Below, piece after piece: positions 1 through 11,513 of a stretch of DNA of 64,000 nt. How positions within the stretch are numbered: position 1 is the first letter of the stretch; every line of letters begins with the position of its first letter. The position numbers and the translations under genes were made by a program. This stretch comes from Warburgia ugandensis. Lineage: Eukaryota; Streptophyta; Magnoliopsida; Canellales; Canellaceae. The notes under the pieces are model-generated. The model saw only the letters and a list, made by a program, of their open reading frames with translations, searched no databases and was not told the DNA's origin. The DNA lies in NCBI GenBank assembly GCA_035236585.1, contig CP141135.1:8528001-8592000 (forward strand), written 5' to 3'.

Positions 1-500
1 GAGAGATGCGAAGTGGGTTTTGAGTGAAACGATGGAATAAGGAGAAGGGTGCGAGTGAATGGTGATGGTTATTGCGGTAATGGGAGAGAGGAGATGATGG
101 GTTGCTTGGGTATGGTGGAGAAGAGAAAGAGGGGGGTTCGGCTGGTGGGTGTGGTAGGAAGAAGAAGAAAATGAGAGAGAGAGAGATGGGTATAGGAGTT
201 GGTGAGAGACGAGGCGACAGAGAGGGAAAGAGAAGGAGAGGGGAGCAAGGTGTGCAAAAGGAGACAGAGACGGACGAGAGAGAGAGAGCTGGGTGCGTGC
301 GAGAGAGAGAGAGATCAGCCTGCCCCCTCCTAAAAAAACAACCATCCCCCCTTGGAGAAGAAAGAAGAGTCTTTTAAAAGAGAGATAGGGAGAGACGTGT
401 GAAAGAGAAGGAGAAAAAGAGATAGAAGAGAGAGAGAAAAGAAAGGAGAGGGATAAGAGAAAAAGAGATAAGAGAGGAGAAAGAGAAGGAAGAGGAGATA
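1..500. repeat. GA-rich low-complexity sequence
   Basis: Almost pure purine sequence on the + strand, with many GAGAGA runs. The open frames here on both strands (for example 69-257 and 102-377) are runs of Glu/Arg/Gly or Leu/Ser imposed by composition. They have no start context, domain or splice support. No gene is called. The next 400 bases (500-900) show nothing recognisable. Confidence 0.7.
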
Positions 501-904
501 GGTGGGGTCCACTAGAAGTTTAGACTTGCTAGAACTCTGCAAGTCTTAAACTTTGTTCTGTCTTAGGACTCTTCAAAATCCACTTTTTTCCATGAAACTT
601 CATCTAATCTCCATCTTGTATCCTTGATTCGATCTGGAGCGTCCACACCTAAGTTGACCGATCTGCAATGCACATGACCCAATTAGCGCAATCTAAACCG
701 TCCATTAGCTTTAATAGTCATTTAACCACTAAATTTTACAATTCAACGGTTGGATGGCCAATTAAAGCTAAAATGAAATATTTGATGTAAAATCTTAAAA
801 TTAATGGTCTAGATGCTCTAATCAAATACTAAATTAGGGGTATTTTGACCAAAATTAAACACTTAACAGCCAGTGAGAGGGGTCTGTAAGTCATTTGCTT
901 TGAA

Positions 905-1190
905 ATTCTCCGCTTGTACAAAAGTAAAATAAAAATAATAGTAAAAGGGAGACCTCGTACATTAAGCGAGCCCAATGCAAAAAAAAAATGCATGTTGGGT
1001 CTTTGAAACAGTTCGAATCATTTCGATAATAATAAGTTTGGTCTGTTTTTACCGAGAAGGTCTACGGTTCGAGTCCGTATAGCCCTATACATTTTTGCAT
1101 TTTTAGATAGTTTTCATTTCCTCATTAGTGCGTGCTTGTGAATGGCCGGCTGGTCCCTTGAAATGGAATCATTCCCCCATTATTCTTTCT
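905..1190 (+). other. Nuclear plastid DNA insertion (NUPT) with trnV-UAC 3' exon
   Basis: Positions about 1051-1088 read as the 3' exon of plastid tRNA-Val(UAC): anticodon-stem remainder, variable loop, T arm with GGTTCGAGTCC, then an acceptor strand ending TATAGCCCTA. Just upstream (about 968-1050) is sequence that looks like the 3' end of the trnV group II intron, including a hairpin GAGCCCAATGC...TTGGGTC. Downstream sequence looks like the plastid spacer beyond trnV. The 5' exon and most of the intron are absent, so this cannot make a tRNA. The trnV match is from memory of plastid genomes; the outer limits are uncertain. It is an organelle-to-nucleus transfer, and its good preservation suggests it is not very old. 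Confidence 0.65.
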
Positions 1191-1244
1191 GGGGAGGGTC
1201 TAGTCGGGATAGTACAGGCCAAATCAAATTTGGATATAGGAACC

Positions 1245-1410
1245 CATGAGTTGTTCTATCCACTTATGCAGAGTTTGGAGAAGGGGTGGACCCCAAGAGG
1301 TCAATAATAGGCAGTCTTACCTTGCAGTGTAAGAAGTTATTTTCATACCTCGCACCTGTGACCTTGAAGTCACACAACAACAATTATACAGGTGCAGCAA
1401 GGCTCACATT
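1245..1410 (-). mobile_element. Au SINE (degenerate copy)
   Basis: Reverse-complement match to the Au SINE seen many times in this window: GGGGTGGACC, TTACCTTGCA, a B-box-derived stretch (CCTGTGACCTTGAAGTCACACAACAAC) and a terminal CAAGGCTC. It is more diverged than the other copies and I see no clear flanking duplication, so it is probably old. It lies just beside the plastid insertion. Confidence 0.6.
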
Positions 1411-1923
1411 CTTTAATAATAATATAGTACTAACAAAAAGGGGGCGCCTCTCCCATGGTACACTAAGGTAGTGTATATCCAACCCTACAGGGGTTCTATT
1501 AGTGAGCATGGGAGGTTCTTTAAGTATCATTAGTCATCCGCTTGTACCAAACAAGAGTAGAAGAGAATGGGGTTTAGGTTTACCTTTTTTGTAATTCTTG
1601 CATCGATTCAAGTCTTCCATATGATTTGGCTTCAATCACATATTCTTAGCACCAAGCTTATTTCTAATGGAAATATCTAGGGCCTTTTATGATTGGACAA
1701 TGGACGGTGCAAGAGAAAAAACTATCTTACCATCCATTTTTTGTTATAAAAGGCATAGAAATGAGACCTCAAAAATTTTCAATAGAAGTAAGTTTTCATA
1801 CTAAACACATCTGATTGAATCACAATGATATGAACATCTTAGATTGATGAAAAGTACAAAAAGTAAGCTCACACCTCATTTTTCTTCAATACATATTAAT
1901 ACATATATATGAAAGAAATTCTT

Positions 1924-1946
1924 TATATATATATATATATATATAT

Positions 1947-2021
<75 letters not shown>
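1924..2021. repeat. (AT)n then (TC)n compound microsatellite
   Basis: About 27 bp of AT repeat is followed directly by about 70 bp of TC repeat. An open frame across it (1909-2112) is only the repeat translated and is not a gene. Confidence 0.95.
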
Positions 2022-2025
<4 letters not shown>

Positions 2026-2423
2026 ACTTATGGAGATTGCGACTATCTTATCAAATTACTAGAGATTAAGACCCAACACAATGCAAGTGTTCTTCCGGTT
2101 TTGTTAATCTGATGAAGATGAATCAATGCATCCGCTGATTCAATGAAACTCTTAGATGAAAGTCATCTTCTCCGTAGTTTCATAGTTTTATATTGATTTT
2201 CTATCTTATAATTGGTATAAACTTCCCCATGTTTCACATGCAAAGCATATTTGTCACTGCCGGTTAATATAATTAGACCACATACATTCCTACAAAACCA
2301 AGTGGGACTCTTAGGTAAGCAAATCCAACTCGAGTTCAGGATTTGAAAACTACGGCTGTTTTATATGATTTTGCAGAGAAAATGAGTGTGGTAAAGAATG
2401 TGAATAATAAATAACTAAAATAA

Positions 2424-2573
2424 AAAAGGGCAGCCCCAGTGCACAAAGCTCCCGCCTATGCGGGGTCCGGGGAAGGGGCGGGCCACAATGGCCTAAAGTA
2501 GGCAGCCTTACCTTGCATTTTTGCAAGAGGCTGATTCCACGCCTTGAACCCGTGACCTCAAGGCTCCCCTTCA
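2424..2573 (-). mobile_element. Au SINE with internal deletion, 21-bp TSD
   Basis: tRNA-derived Au SINE on the - strand (right end CCCCTT is the element's 5' end). It is flanked by a perfect 21-bp target-site duplication at 2403-2423 and 2574-2594. The stretch between the two CAAGG repeats of the box B region is missing, which fits deletion between short direct repeats. The outer ends are intact, so this was a full-length insertion that lost about 35 bp afterwards. Confidence 0.9.
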
Positions 2574-2704
2574 AATAATAAATAACTAAAATAAGTAACT
2601 AAAAACTGAGAATTTGAGAAGCTAAACTTCTTCCGGTTGACATGTTTTTTGTTTTCCATTTTGCCCCTTTTAAACAGGAAAAGTTGGATGCAATTATGAG
2701 TCTC

Positions 2705-2858
2705 TGTAACGGAAAAAGTTGTTGTCGTGTGACTTTGAGATCACGGGTTCAAAGCATGGAAACAGCCTCTTGCAAAATACGACTTTAGGCCCTTGTGATT
2801 TGCTCCTCCCTGGAACCCTCGCACAGGCGGGGAGCTTCTTGCACCGGGGCTGCCCTTA
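2705..2858 (+). mobile_element. Au SINE, 5'-truncated
   Basis: Starts inside the tRNA-like head (GTAACGGAAAAAGTTG), runs through TCACGGGTTCAAAGC and CAGCCTCTTGCAAAAT, and ends GCACCGGGGCTGCCCTTA. A short internal piece after the CTCTTGC block is lost. No convincing flanking duplication is seen. Confidence 0.8.
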
Positions 2859-3449
2859 TGCATAGGATCTGGTATCTTAGATTTTAAATCCGTTTTGACA
2901 GCACTACCCAACTATTGCACAAAAGGGCCTTACTAGTGAATGATCCGACCTAATTGTACAATGGGTTTCTTCTAAAACAGAAAAAAAGAAAAAGAAAAAG
3001 ATTGGATGTGTTTTTTTTATCAGTAAATTATTCAATTTAATTTTACAAATAAGGAATCACAAAGCAAATAACTCACGCTCTCGTTACATGCACTTTTAAA
3101 CACTAAAGCACTCCAAAACACTAATCCCAGGTGAGGCAAAAAAGAGCGAGTATTTGAACCTGAAAGAAGCATATTTGAAGAGAGATGTCGAGTTGTTTGC
3201 AATCAAATAATGCTATTTTTTGTTGACTTTTAATTGCTTAATTTAGACTGTTGCTTATGCTCTTCCGATGATTAAAGCACGATTATCCACACGTAAAGTC
3301 ATCCAACTCGAGGAGGCATGAACTAGTAGCCGATTGGACCTACCACTTTCCATAATCCTACGGAGAAAAAGAAAGATGAAGAGGGAGGGAGGATGAAAAT
3401 TGACCCAAAACTAACTATATCTATCGACTTTGTCATTGATTTTCATCGT

Positions 3450-5300
3450 CTACTTTCATCTATCTATACGGAGTGTTAATACTAATACCCAAGTTCCAAT
3501 TTCCTGTCCTGCTTCCTTTACAGAGGAGAGCGAGAGCAGGGAGACGAAGTAAGGATGCCCACTTAAAATTTTATTGAATGAATGCAGCTTTCTGTGGTTG
3601 CTCTCTCTCATTCCCTACTTTTTGCCCTTTGAATTTATTGTTATTATCAATTTGGTACGGGTTGGCTTTTTTGTGAAGTTCTGATTTTTATTTTGTTTTA
3701 GGGATATCCATTTTGAGTTGTGTTGCATGGGTCTAGTTGTTTGTTTTTCTGTTCCTTCTCCTCTTTCCATTTGAATTTGATGTTTCTGAGTCATTTATTT
3801 TGTTGGATATTGGTGTATATCTGATTTCCTTTCTGGTTATAAGGTACCCATTTCAATTTCACTATTTACTTTTTGTTCATATGGAGAAAAGGATACATTC
3901 CTGTGTGTCTCCGTTGGAATTTGTTTACATGTTTGATTGTATCAAATATTAATATTGCTTTAGTTAAGATACCTTTGTCATTTCTGTTGATGAATGTTCG
4001 TTAATGCTTGCTAGATAATCAAGTAGTATTATTGTGAGTCCAGTTTTATGTGTTTTGATGATCTTTGAGAGAATGTGTTTATTGTCTTTTGGTAATGTGT
4101 GGGAACTTTAGGTATGTATACAAGTAAAGGATCACGGGCTTGCAAGCGAGTGACAGAGGGTTTAATTAGTGTCAGAAAAAGAAAAAGGATTTTGTTTGAT
4201 CTCTATCTGTTTGCTGTTTTCTTCACTCACCATTCCATGCTCATGATTCCAATCTTGGCTTCTGCCTCACAGTAGGGATGTTCAAGAGCGATGTTGGGAC
4301 CTTCCCTCATTTCTTTGTTAAATGATTTTCATTGTCAATGCTGGCTCACCTCTTGACTACAATAGATGGAGAAGCATGACTAATTGGCTGTTGAGTCAGC
4401 AGAGAAGCATTACTACAACAGAGCCCCCGTTATCATAATAAAGGTTAGATTCTGAAACATGTAAACAGCTATGCTTCTGGACTTTTTTTGACATATTTAA
4501 CATTTCAAGCAAAACTAAAAAGCTACCTAGTTCATGAAAAAAGTTTTAATTTCAGTGGCTTTCTCGAAGGTTATGTACTATAATGCTGACATTGTTATAA
4601 TTTGTCAAAGTAGATATACATTTTGCACTTCCAATGTATCAAATTGAATGATTACAATTGTCCAAAGGAAGATCTTTTGTAGAAGTTTTTCTTATGAATG
4701 AAACCCCAACTGGAATAACAAAGGTCAGCATCTGAAACAGCAAAACAACTATAAAGTGGCCTTTATGTTGCATTTTTAACTTTTCAATCAATGTAAATTA
4801 AATTGCTTGGGTCACAATTGCCAGTGCTTATATAAACTGGTTTATTGTATTGTGCCATAAAAAAGGGCAGCCCCAGTGCATGAAGCTCCCGCCTATGCGG
4901 AGTCCAGGGAAGGGGTGGACCACAAGGGCCTAAAGTACACAACCTTACCTTGCATTTTGCAAGAGGCTGTTTCCACGCTTTGAACCCATGACCTCAAGGT
5001 CACATGACGGCAACTTTTACCATTGCGCCAAGGCTCCCCTTCTATTCCATATAAATCTATCTAAGATAATCCAGCATAATCTGATATATGTATAAGGCTT
5101 GCCAATTGGACCCTTCGTTTATGGTTTTTGAACATCAGTTGCTTGAAGCTGTTTTACTTATTAAGCAGGTTCGTTCATTGAGAATTGGAAAAATTATAGG
5201 TTCACAAGAAATTTTGACAGTGCCAACTCTTGTGACTACACAGGTTTGTTCTTCTGGTGGACTGCTGGTTGTGGTAACATTACATGAACAGCTTCCCAAT
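3450..5300 (+). pseudogene. Segmental pseudogene copy of the DsbA-like gene
   Basis: This stretch aligns in order and orientation with the intact gene at 16484-21909 and its 3' flank. About 3455-3555 matches the end of the signal peptide and the residues after it in exon 1. About 3560-4010 matches the start of intron 1. About 4230-4425 matches the end of intron 3 plus exon 4 (GCTCACCTCTTGACTAC...ATGGAGAAGCAT). About 4430-5300 matches the 3' flank (21900-22520). Exons 2 and 3 and most of intron 1 are missing, and no frame is kept. Because intron and flank are present, it arose by DNA duplication and not by reverse transcription. An Au SINE has since inserted at 4863-5041. A 96-codon frame at 5088-5378 lies in the matching 3' flank and is not considered a gene. 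Confidence 0.75.
4863..5041 (-). mobile_element. Au SINE, full length
   Basis: Nearly complete - strand Au SINE: GGGCAGCCCCAGTGCATGAA at the 3' end, through the TTACCTTGCATTTTGCAAGAGG block and box B (GACCTCAAGGTCAC), to TTGCGCCAAGGCTCCCCTT. It sits inside the DsbA-like pseudogene and so postdates that duplication. The flanks share only a loose CCATA(TA)AA match, so the target duplication is uncertain. Confidence 0.9.
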
Positions 5301-6549
5301 CCCAATCCCAATCCCACCCCCCACCCCATGCCCCAAGGCTTGAATGTAGACAACCAATGGAATCAGCGCTCTAAGTAAATATTTGATTACCATAGCATTT
5401 TGTGCATGAAGAAAGCCTTACGAAGCTTTCTAAGGTCAGTTAGATAAGTATTTTTAATGTTAAGAATATCTACTATTGGAAAGGAGTACAGGTATCATTT
5501 TCCAAAATATTCAGATGAATAGTGAGGAATAGGGGGCTGATATATGTGCCCTTTCTTTTCCCTGCACTGCCCCTCACCGGTATCTAAAGTTTTTGCTGAT
5601 GTGGATTACCGCTTGCAAGTAATGGGGGTTCTAACTGGTGGCTTAGATGGTAATGGTGGAGCCCTAGACGGATATTTTGGAAAATAATGAGTGGTGAAGA
5701 AGAAGGAAATAGCAAATAATTTCATTCTCCAGAAAAACCCATTTCATTTTCATGCTCCAAATCCAACTTATGGAGAGAGGTCAAATTATCCCTTTTGCTG
5801 AAACAATTTCATGCTCATAATCTCCTCATGACACATTTTAATGTTGATTGCTTAAAATACCAGCAGAACCACTTAAAGAGATATGTGGTACATGGTTCCC
5901 TTCAAATTTCTGTGTCTTATCTGTTAAGTGGTTTTTTTCTTCTTCTACTGTCAAGAGCAGACAAACGGTTTCATGAAGGGCTCAACTTGCACATGATTTG
6001 TAGAAAAGTAGGACAAAAAACTGTCCCCTTTGCTGCAGTAATACATGTCAAATAGTTGAGTTTGCCCCCAGATTACTTGAGATCAAGCATGTTATTCATT
6101 AAGTTTGGACAGCATTTCTTAGTTTAAAATTGTAGTTACTCTACAATGAAAATCTTACTAAAAGTAGAAAATGCCAAAAGATGGTATGCTAGTCTATTTG
6201 ATTGACAAGAACATTTTGAACTTCATTGATTTTTTTATGACATTATTGCTTTTTACAAAAAGCTAGAAACTGATTCTACATCTATAACCAATACATAGTA
6301 GTGGGTTCTTTTACCACTCTCAAAATCTCTATATGTATTAGCTTGTTTTGTGGACTTCAATTGGTAAGTTAGTGATTCAAAACTGTGAGGCCTGGGCTTT
6401 TAATACCATAACACTCTCTAATGCCACATGTATTTCCTTCATTTCATATTGCCTATTGGAAATTTCAAAGATGTTTTGTCAATGTTACTATTTTCAGCTA
6501 AAGTGCAATTTCAGAGCCTTCTGCAATCTAAAGCCTTTTTCTTGTGTAG
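5301..6549. other. Upstream region of the FRS gene
   Basis: AT-rich DNA with no supported coding region. The FRS start codon follows directly after a pyrimidine-rich stretch ending TGTAG (6549), a good splice acceptor. At least one 5' untranslated exon and a 5' UTR intron therefore probably lie here, but I cannot place the donor. Short frames at 5795-6055, 6348-6581 and 6428-6652 show no domain. Confidence 0.4.
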
Positions 6550-8622
6550 ATGGATCAATCAACATATGTCTGCAATGGTGATAATGAGGACAGGTCAGCT
6601 TTTATGGCATCCTCTGGCACCGAAGAGGCACAACAATGCACAACTGAGGTAGTTGAAGTGCGTTCCACCACAGTGAAGTCTGCTGCAACTGAAGGAGATG
6701 CAGATGTTGAGCCTCATGTTGGTATGGAATTTGAATCAAGAAAAATAGCATTCTCATGCTATAATGATTATGCTAGGCGCATGGGCTTTGGCATTACAAC
6801 AAGATATAGCACAACATCTAAGAAAAATGGAAAAGTAAATGCCATAGAATATGCATGTACAAGACACGGTTATAGAAGGATCAGTGATAAAGTACAGAAC
6901 CTGCGAGGTACAAAAAAGATAGGATGCAAGGCAAAAATGAATGTGAAGAGAAGAGACGATGACAAATGGGTTGTTGATAAGCTTGTCCTTGAACATAACC
7001 ATGAGTTGGATCCTAAGGCTATGTGTTTCTTTCCATCGCAAAGGAAGACAAGACCTAAAAAGCGTGCCAATTCTCAATCGTACAATTCAGGAGTTCCAAA
7101 GGGTACTATAGTTCCATACGTGGGAAGTAGATATGGTGGCATAGAAATTGTACCCCGTACAGATAGAGATTGCAGATACGAAATTGACAGTGAGCGTAAA
7201 AAATTTATTGAAAGAGGTGATGCTCAAACTCTTTTTGACCATTTCAGAGATCGGCAGAAATTGGATCCAACGTTCTTTTATTCTGTGCAACTGGACGAGA
7301 CAAATCATTTGAAGAGTGTCTTGTGGGTTGATGCAAAGTCTAGGGTGGATTATACTCATTTTGGGGATGTTGTCACTTTTGAGACAACATATTTGACAGA
7401 TGGATACTCAATCCCTTTTGTTCCATTTGTAGGAGTGAACCACCATGGGCAGTCTGTTTTATTTGGATGTGCTTTGATTACAGATGAAACAGTGTCATCA
7501 TTTGTTTGGGTATTTGAGACTTGGCTCTCAGCAATGTTTGGACGCACTCCCAAAGCCATAATCACAGACCAAGATAGAGCTATGAAAGCAGCTATCATGC
7601 AGGTATTACCAAAATCTTGTCACCGCTTTTGCTTATGGAATACTATGCAAAAAGTTCGCAACAAATTGGGTCATCTTTGTGAGAGTGGAAGCAATTTTAA
7701 GAAACAATGGGATGAATGTGTTTATGATTGCATGACGATCATAGAGTTTGAAGAAAAATGGCAAATAATGGTCAAGGAGTATGATCTCAAAGAGAACGAA
7801 TGGATTAACATACTATATGAAGATCGCCATCATTGGGCTCCTCCATACTTGAAGGACACCTTTTTTGCAGGAATGTCTATATCACAACGAAGAGAAAGTG
7901 TAAGACCATTTTTTGATGGATATTTTAATTGGAAGACCACTTTGCAAGATTTTGTACGGAAATACCAGAGTGCTCTAAAAAAAATATATGATAAAGAAGC
8001 AGAAGAGGATTTTATAACATTTAATAAAGTCCCCTCCCTAAGGACAGCAAATCCTTTCGAGAAGCAACTATCAGTCATATACACAAGTGGTATCTTTAAG
8101 AAATTCCAAGCTGAGGTTTTAGGTCTTGCCTCTTGTGTTATAAATGATGTGCAGCATGAAGGGCCAATTAAAATCTATAAAGTGAAGGATTTAGGTGACA
8201 AGATTGATTACAGGGTCATGTGGAATGGAGAAGAAATGAAAGTTTCTTGTGTTTGTTATTCTTTTGAGTTCAGAGGTTATCTCTGTACACATGCACTTCA
8301 GATCCTTTTAGCATCAAGTGTATTTACAATCCCATCACATTATATTTTGAAGCGATGGTCCAAGGGTATGAAAAATCAATATGGCCATAGTCTAAGTTCT
8401 AGTGAGCTGCAAGGCAATCATATCAATTTGAGAGCTGAACGTTTCAATGACCTAATTTACCAATCAATGAAAATTGCGGAGGAAGGGTCACTTTCTGTAG
8501 AGAGGTACAATTATGCTAGATCTGTGCTAGTTGAAGCATTGAAAAAGATTATAGCAGACCCAAGTGAAACATATAAGCATGGAACTATGACTAATGGTAT
8601 TCTTGAGAAAGATAATGAATGA
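6550..8622 (+). CDS. FAR1-related sequence (FRS) protein
   Basis: A single exon encodes 690 residues. In the family these are nuclear transcription regulators descended from Mutator-like transposases (FHY3/FAR1 and FRS proteins, acting in light signalling and other programmes). An N-terminal FAR1 DNA-binding domain lies at about residues 56-145 (GMEFESRKIAFSCYNDYAR, later GCKAKM and LEHNHEL). It is followed by a basic stretch RKTRPKKRA that could be a nuclear localisation signal. The MULE transposase-like domain is about 265-365 (VVTFETTY, ITDQDRAMKAAI, HRFCLWN). The first acidic position reads TFETTY, where active transposases usually have Asp. A SWIM zinc finger lies at about 563-585 (CVC-x-CTHAL). 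Length is usual for the family. The ATG follows a likely 5' UTR splice acceptor. No terminal inverted repeats are seen, so this is a domesticated gene and not a transposon. The subgroup was not resolved. Confidence 0.95.
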   Translation: MDQSTYVCNGDNEDRSAFMASSGTEEAQQCTTEVVEVRSTTVKSAATEGDADVEPHVGMEFESRKIAFSCYNDYARRMGFGITTRYSTTSKKNGKVNAIEYACTRHGYRRISDKVQNLRGTKKIGCKAKMNVKRRDDDKWVVDKLVLEHNHELDPKAMCFFPSQRKTRPKKRANSQSYNSGVPKGTIVPYVGSRYGGIEIVPRTDRDCRYEIDSERKKFIERGDAQTLFDHFRDRQKLDPTFFYSVQLDETNHLKSVLWVDAKSRVDYTHFGDVVTFETTYLTDGYSIPFVPFVGVNHHGQSVLFGCALITDETVSSFVWVFETWLSAMFGRTPKAIITDQDRAMKAAIMQVLPKSCHRFCLWNTMQKVRNKLGHLCESGSNFKKQWDECVYDCMTIIEFEEKWQIMVKEYDLKENEWINILYEDRHHWAPPYLKDTFFAGMSISQRRESVRPFFDGYFNWKTTLQDFVRKYQSALKKIYDKEAEEDFITFNKVPSLRTANPFEKQLSVIYTSGIFKKFQAEVLGLASCVINDVQHEGPIKIYKVKDLGDKIDYRVMWNGEEMKVSCVCYSFEFRGYLCTHALQILLASSVFTIPSHYILKRWSKGMKNQYGHSLSSSELQGNHINLRAERFNDLIYQSMKIAEEGSLSVERYNYARSVLVEALKKIIADPSETYKHGTMTNGILEKDNE

Positions 8623-10822
8623 AGACAGATGGTAATGTTGAACATATAAAAGGTGATGGATCCTCATACCTCAAAAGACAAAAGGTGCTCCTAGGAGACT
8701 GACCATAATCTTGCCACATGCAAAAAGTTGGCCACAGGTCAATCTTTACATATTAGTACTTCTTCATGTTTTACTCACTGTGATGCTGCCCCATTCTGTA
8801 GTTGAAAAGGGCTGTCAGATTTGATTTTTCTTTTAGATTCTTACTCTATGCTTTAATTTGACTTTTCAGTGTATGAAAGAAGAACTTCTGCCAACCAACT
8901 TGGATATCATTGATTCAAATAATAATTACTCTTATTTGCTTCATTGGTTTTCTCCATACAAATAGCAGTAGTTCTTATTTCAGTGAGGTGAAAAGCCTTC
9001 AATTTCATATGCACTAGTATCATGAATTCTATTAATTATTATAGTTGTGTGGATAGATATCAACTGGCCATGTCATAAAATTTCAACTGTTGACTGATCT
9101 GGAATAATGTGAATTGTGCGTCTATCTTGCAAATATCTCAGTAAAGGCCACTTTTTTTCGCTTAAGGAGGCTATAATTTACATCTCAGTAAAGGTCACTG
9201 AATGCATTCTAGTCTCCGTTCTCTCTCTATGTATGGATAAAATCTTATACTGTCTCAAGAACAGTTTTACAGATCAGTTTAAGAAAGCCACTTGCAGAAC
9301 ATAATTCTACAAGTCAGGTATACTTCCAATTGCCAACTTTGTTATTTTGCATTCAGTTTTGGTTGGGTCTTTCAACATGTGGCTCCTTCCAATGAACGTG
9401 GCTTCATATATATTACTGGAATGACCAAATGAGCAACGTAGAGCTTGTTACCAGAATGACTAAATCAGCAACTTATAGTTTGTATTCACGAGCTTGAGAG
9501 AAATTCGCAAGAGCTATTTGGAAGAGCATACCGATATCAAAGCTAGAACTGGAAGTTACAAGAGGATTTCTCGAGCTATGTCTAAAACATTACAAAGCTA
9601 TGATACAAACTTTCTGGAACTTGCATGTTTAACCTAGGTATAACTGGTAGTGTTTTTTATTTTTTGATACCTTGCTTTCATGGCATTTGAAACTTGGCTG
9701 TAGCTTTCAGTTTCCCAATCGCAAGGAATAAAGTCTAAGGGTACTTTAATGCTCCTCAGCCTTGGGTTATTTGTTATGTTGTGTCATGCACTTTTGCGCT
9801 AATGGTCGTTATAAGCCTTGACTGTTGTGCTAAAAATATGCTAGTTGCAGATCATAGTGTCTAATGAGTACAAAATATTTTCTCATAATACTTGCCTGGA
9901 TATAGCTGATCCCTAATCTGGATAAGGCTTTGATGCTGATGATGATTCGTCTGGATGTCCACACTACCAATACATGTTAATTGGTTTTGGCACTCTCACA
10001 GTAGATGCCGTAATTCCATCTATGCTCAATCTCAAAGAATGCATCTAGACTCAATCCCAGCACAAACAAGCTACTAATTTTAATTCACTAGCTAAAACTG
10101 CATATATAAGAAAGTAAATAGATTACCAACCAAATACAGCGATCTCCAGTTCAAACTAACAACTCAAATTGCCTACCTGCATCACCTCTACGAGAAGATA
10201 TCTAAAACATAATTAAAGAACTGCCCGCAGCAAATACAATCCAGCAGCATAAAGAATGGATGAGCAGAAAACTACCAAACATGCTTTGTTTTTGACAAAA
10301 AATACGGCACATCTATTTTCAAACTTAAGTGGACAGATATTTAAAATAAGAAGGGCTGCCAATATCAATGCAAGGAATTGCAGCTGCCATCTTCACAATA
10401 TTGGAAGTGTGCAATTGTTTGAATATGCCTTCCACCCCAAAAACACAAGTTAGTTGATCCATTGCAAATTCTAGAGTGATTCATGAATGGATCTAATATT
10501 TGTCGACAAGTTAAAGGATCTTGGTGGATCTGAACCACCATCTCTTGACATGTTTCAGGTTCAATTTCATCATCCAAGCACTGTACCTATTTGAGGTAAG
10601 ATCCATCAATTTATTCTTAAAAGAGTTTTCATCCTTGCCTGAGCAAACTCCTACAAGCATGAAACCTTACTTGACTGACCAAGCAGCCTGAAGAGACACC
10701 ATGTTTTTGAGGAATTTGCCTCCAAAAATAACTGAGACCAATGAGCAGCATGGTCTGTAGAGTTCAACTGTTGTGTGTCAATTCAGCAATGTTTTGGATA
10801 AACCTGAACATTTTAATTAGGA
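8623..10822. other. Gene-poor region downstream of FRS
   Basis: 3' untranslated sequence of FRS followed by AT-rich DNA. Frames at 9116-9304, 10256-10453 and 10365-10577 have no recognisable domain. The only identifiable item is a short RTE LINE 3' end near 9905-9952. Confidence 0.5.
9905..9952 (+). mobile_element. RTE LINE 3'-end remnant
   Basis: About 45 bp resembling the last bases of the RTE LINEs in this window: GCTGATCCCTAATCTGGAT, then AAGGCTTTGATG and a decayed GATGATGAT tail. It is an extremely 5'-truncated or eroded insertion, older than the copies at 33032 and 38881. Confidence 0.6.
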
Positions 10823-10836
10823 ATCATACTTGAAAA

Positions 10837-11018
10837 GAAGGGGAGCCTTGGCACAATGGTAGAGTTGTCATTGTGTGGCCATGAGGTCACTGGTTCGAGG
10901 CATGGAAAGAACTTTTTGCAAAAAATTCCAGGTAAAAGATGCGTACTATAGACCTTTTTGGTCCTCCTCTTCCTTGGACCCCTCATATGTGGGAGCTTTG
11001 TGCACTGAGCTGCCCTTT
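10837..11018 (+). mobile_element. Au SINE, full length, 14-bp TSD
   Basis: Starts GAAGGGGAGCCTTGGCACAA and ends GAGCTGCCCTTT. It is flanked by a perfect 14-bp duplication ATCATACTTGAAAA at 10823-10836 and 11019-11032. The body is rather diverged (for example AAGAACTTTTTGC in place of the usual CAGCCTCTTGC). Confidence 0.9.
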
Positions 11019-11513
11019 ATCATACTTGAAAATAACATATGATAAAAGACTGGTTTATATTAAATTTTCTTTGTAAGATACACGTGTTCAAGGTATTAAT
11101 TAAGAAAACTAGGTGCCTATGCTGAGAATAACAGTAACATGTACAGAAGTCTAACTCAGCTGAGACCAAATACACACACATGCACACTTACATTTATCAT
11201 TTCTTTAGATTAGAGATATGCTCCATGTGTGCTGACATAGCTAGAGGTCACAAGTTACCAGCAATTGATTGTCGTTTGAGAAATTGAACCACCATTATAA
11301 TGCTGTAATGATCTTGTTTAGACTTTGATCATCAATTCTCTTTTTCTCTTAGGTAGACAAGCGGGATTTTTTTTGGACAACCCCAAACCAATGAGTGCCT
11401 CGAACCTGTGATGGGAGCCCTTCTTGTGCAGCTGCGTTGAAAGGCCCTTGCTCATAATCATGAATCTCCAGATGTGATTAGGACTGGTGATAGGCCATCG
11501 TGAGCCATCCATA

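Noticed and set aside
1045-1090. Nuclear tRNA gene
   Set aside because: Only the plastid trnV 3' exon is present; the 5' half is missing, so no cloverleaf can form.
2403-2594. CRISPR-like or short direct repeats
   Set aside because: The direct repeat is the SINE target duplication; no spaced array exists anywhere in the window.
6754-8084. Several - strand frames of 66-107 codons
   Set aside because: They lie opposite the FRS coding exon, which has clear domains; they are shadows.
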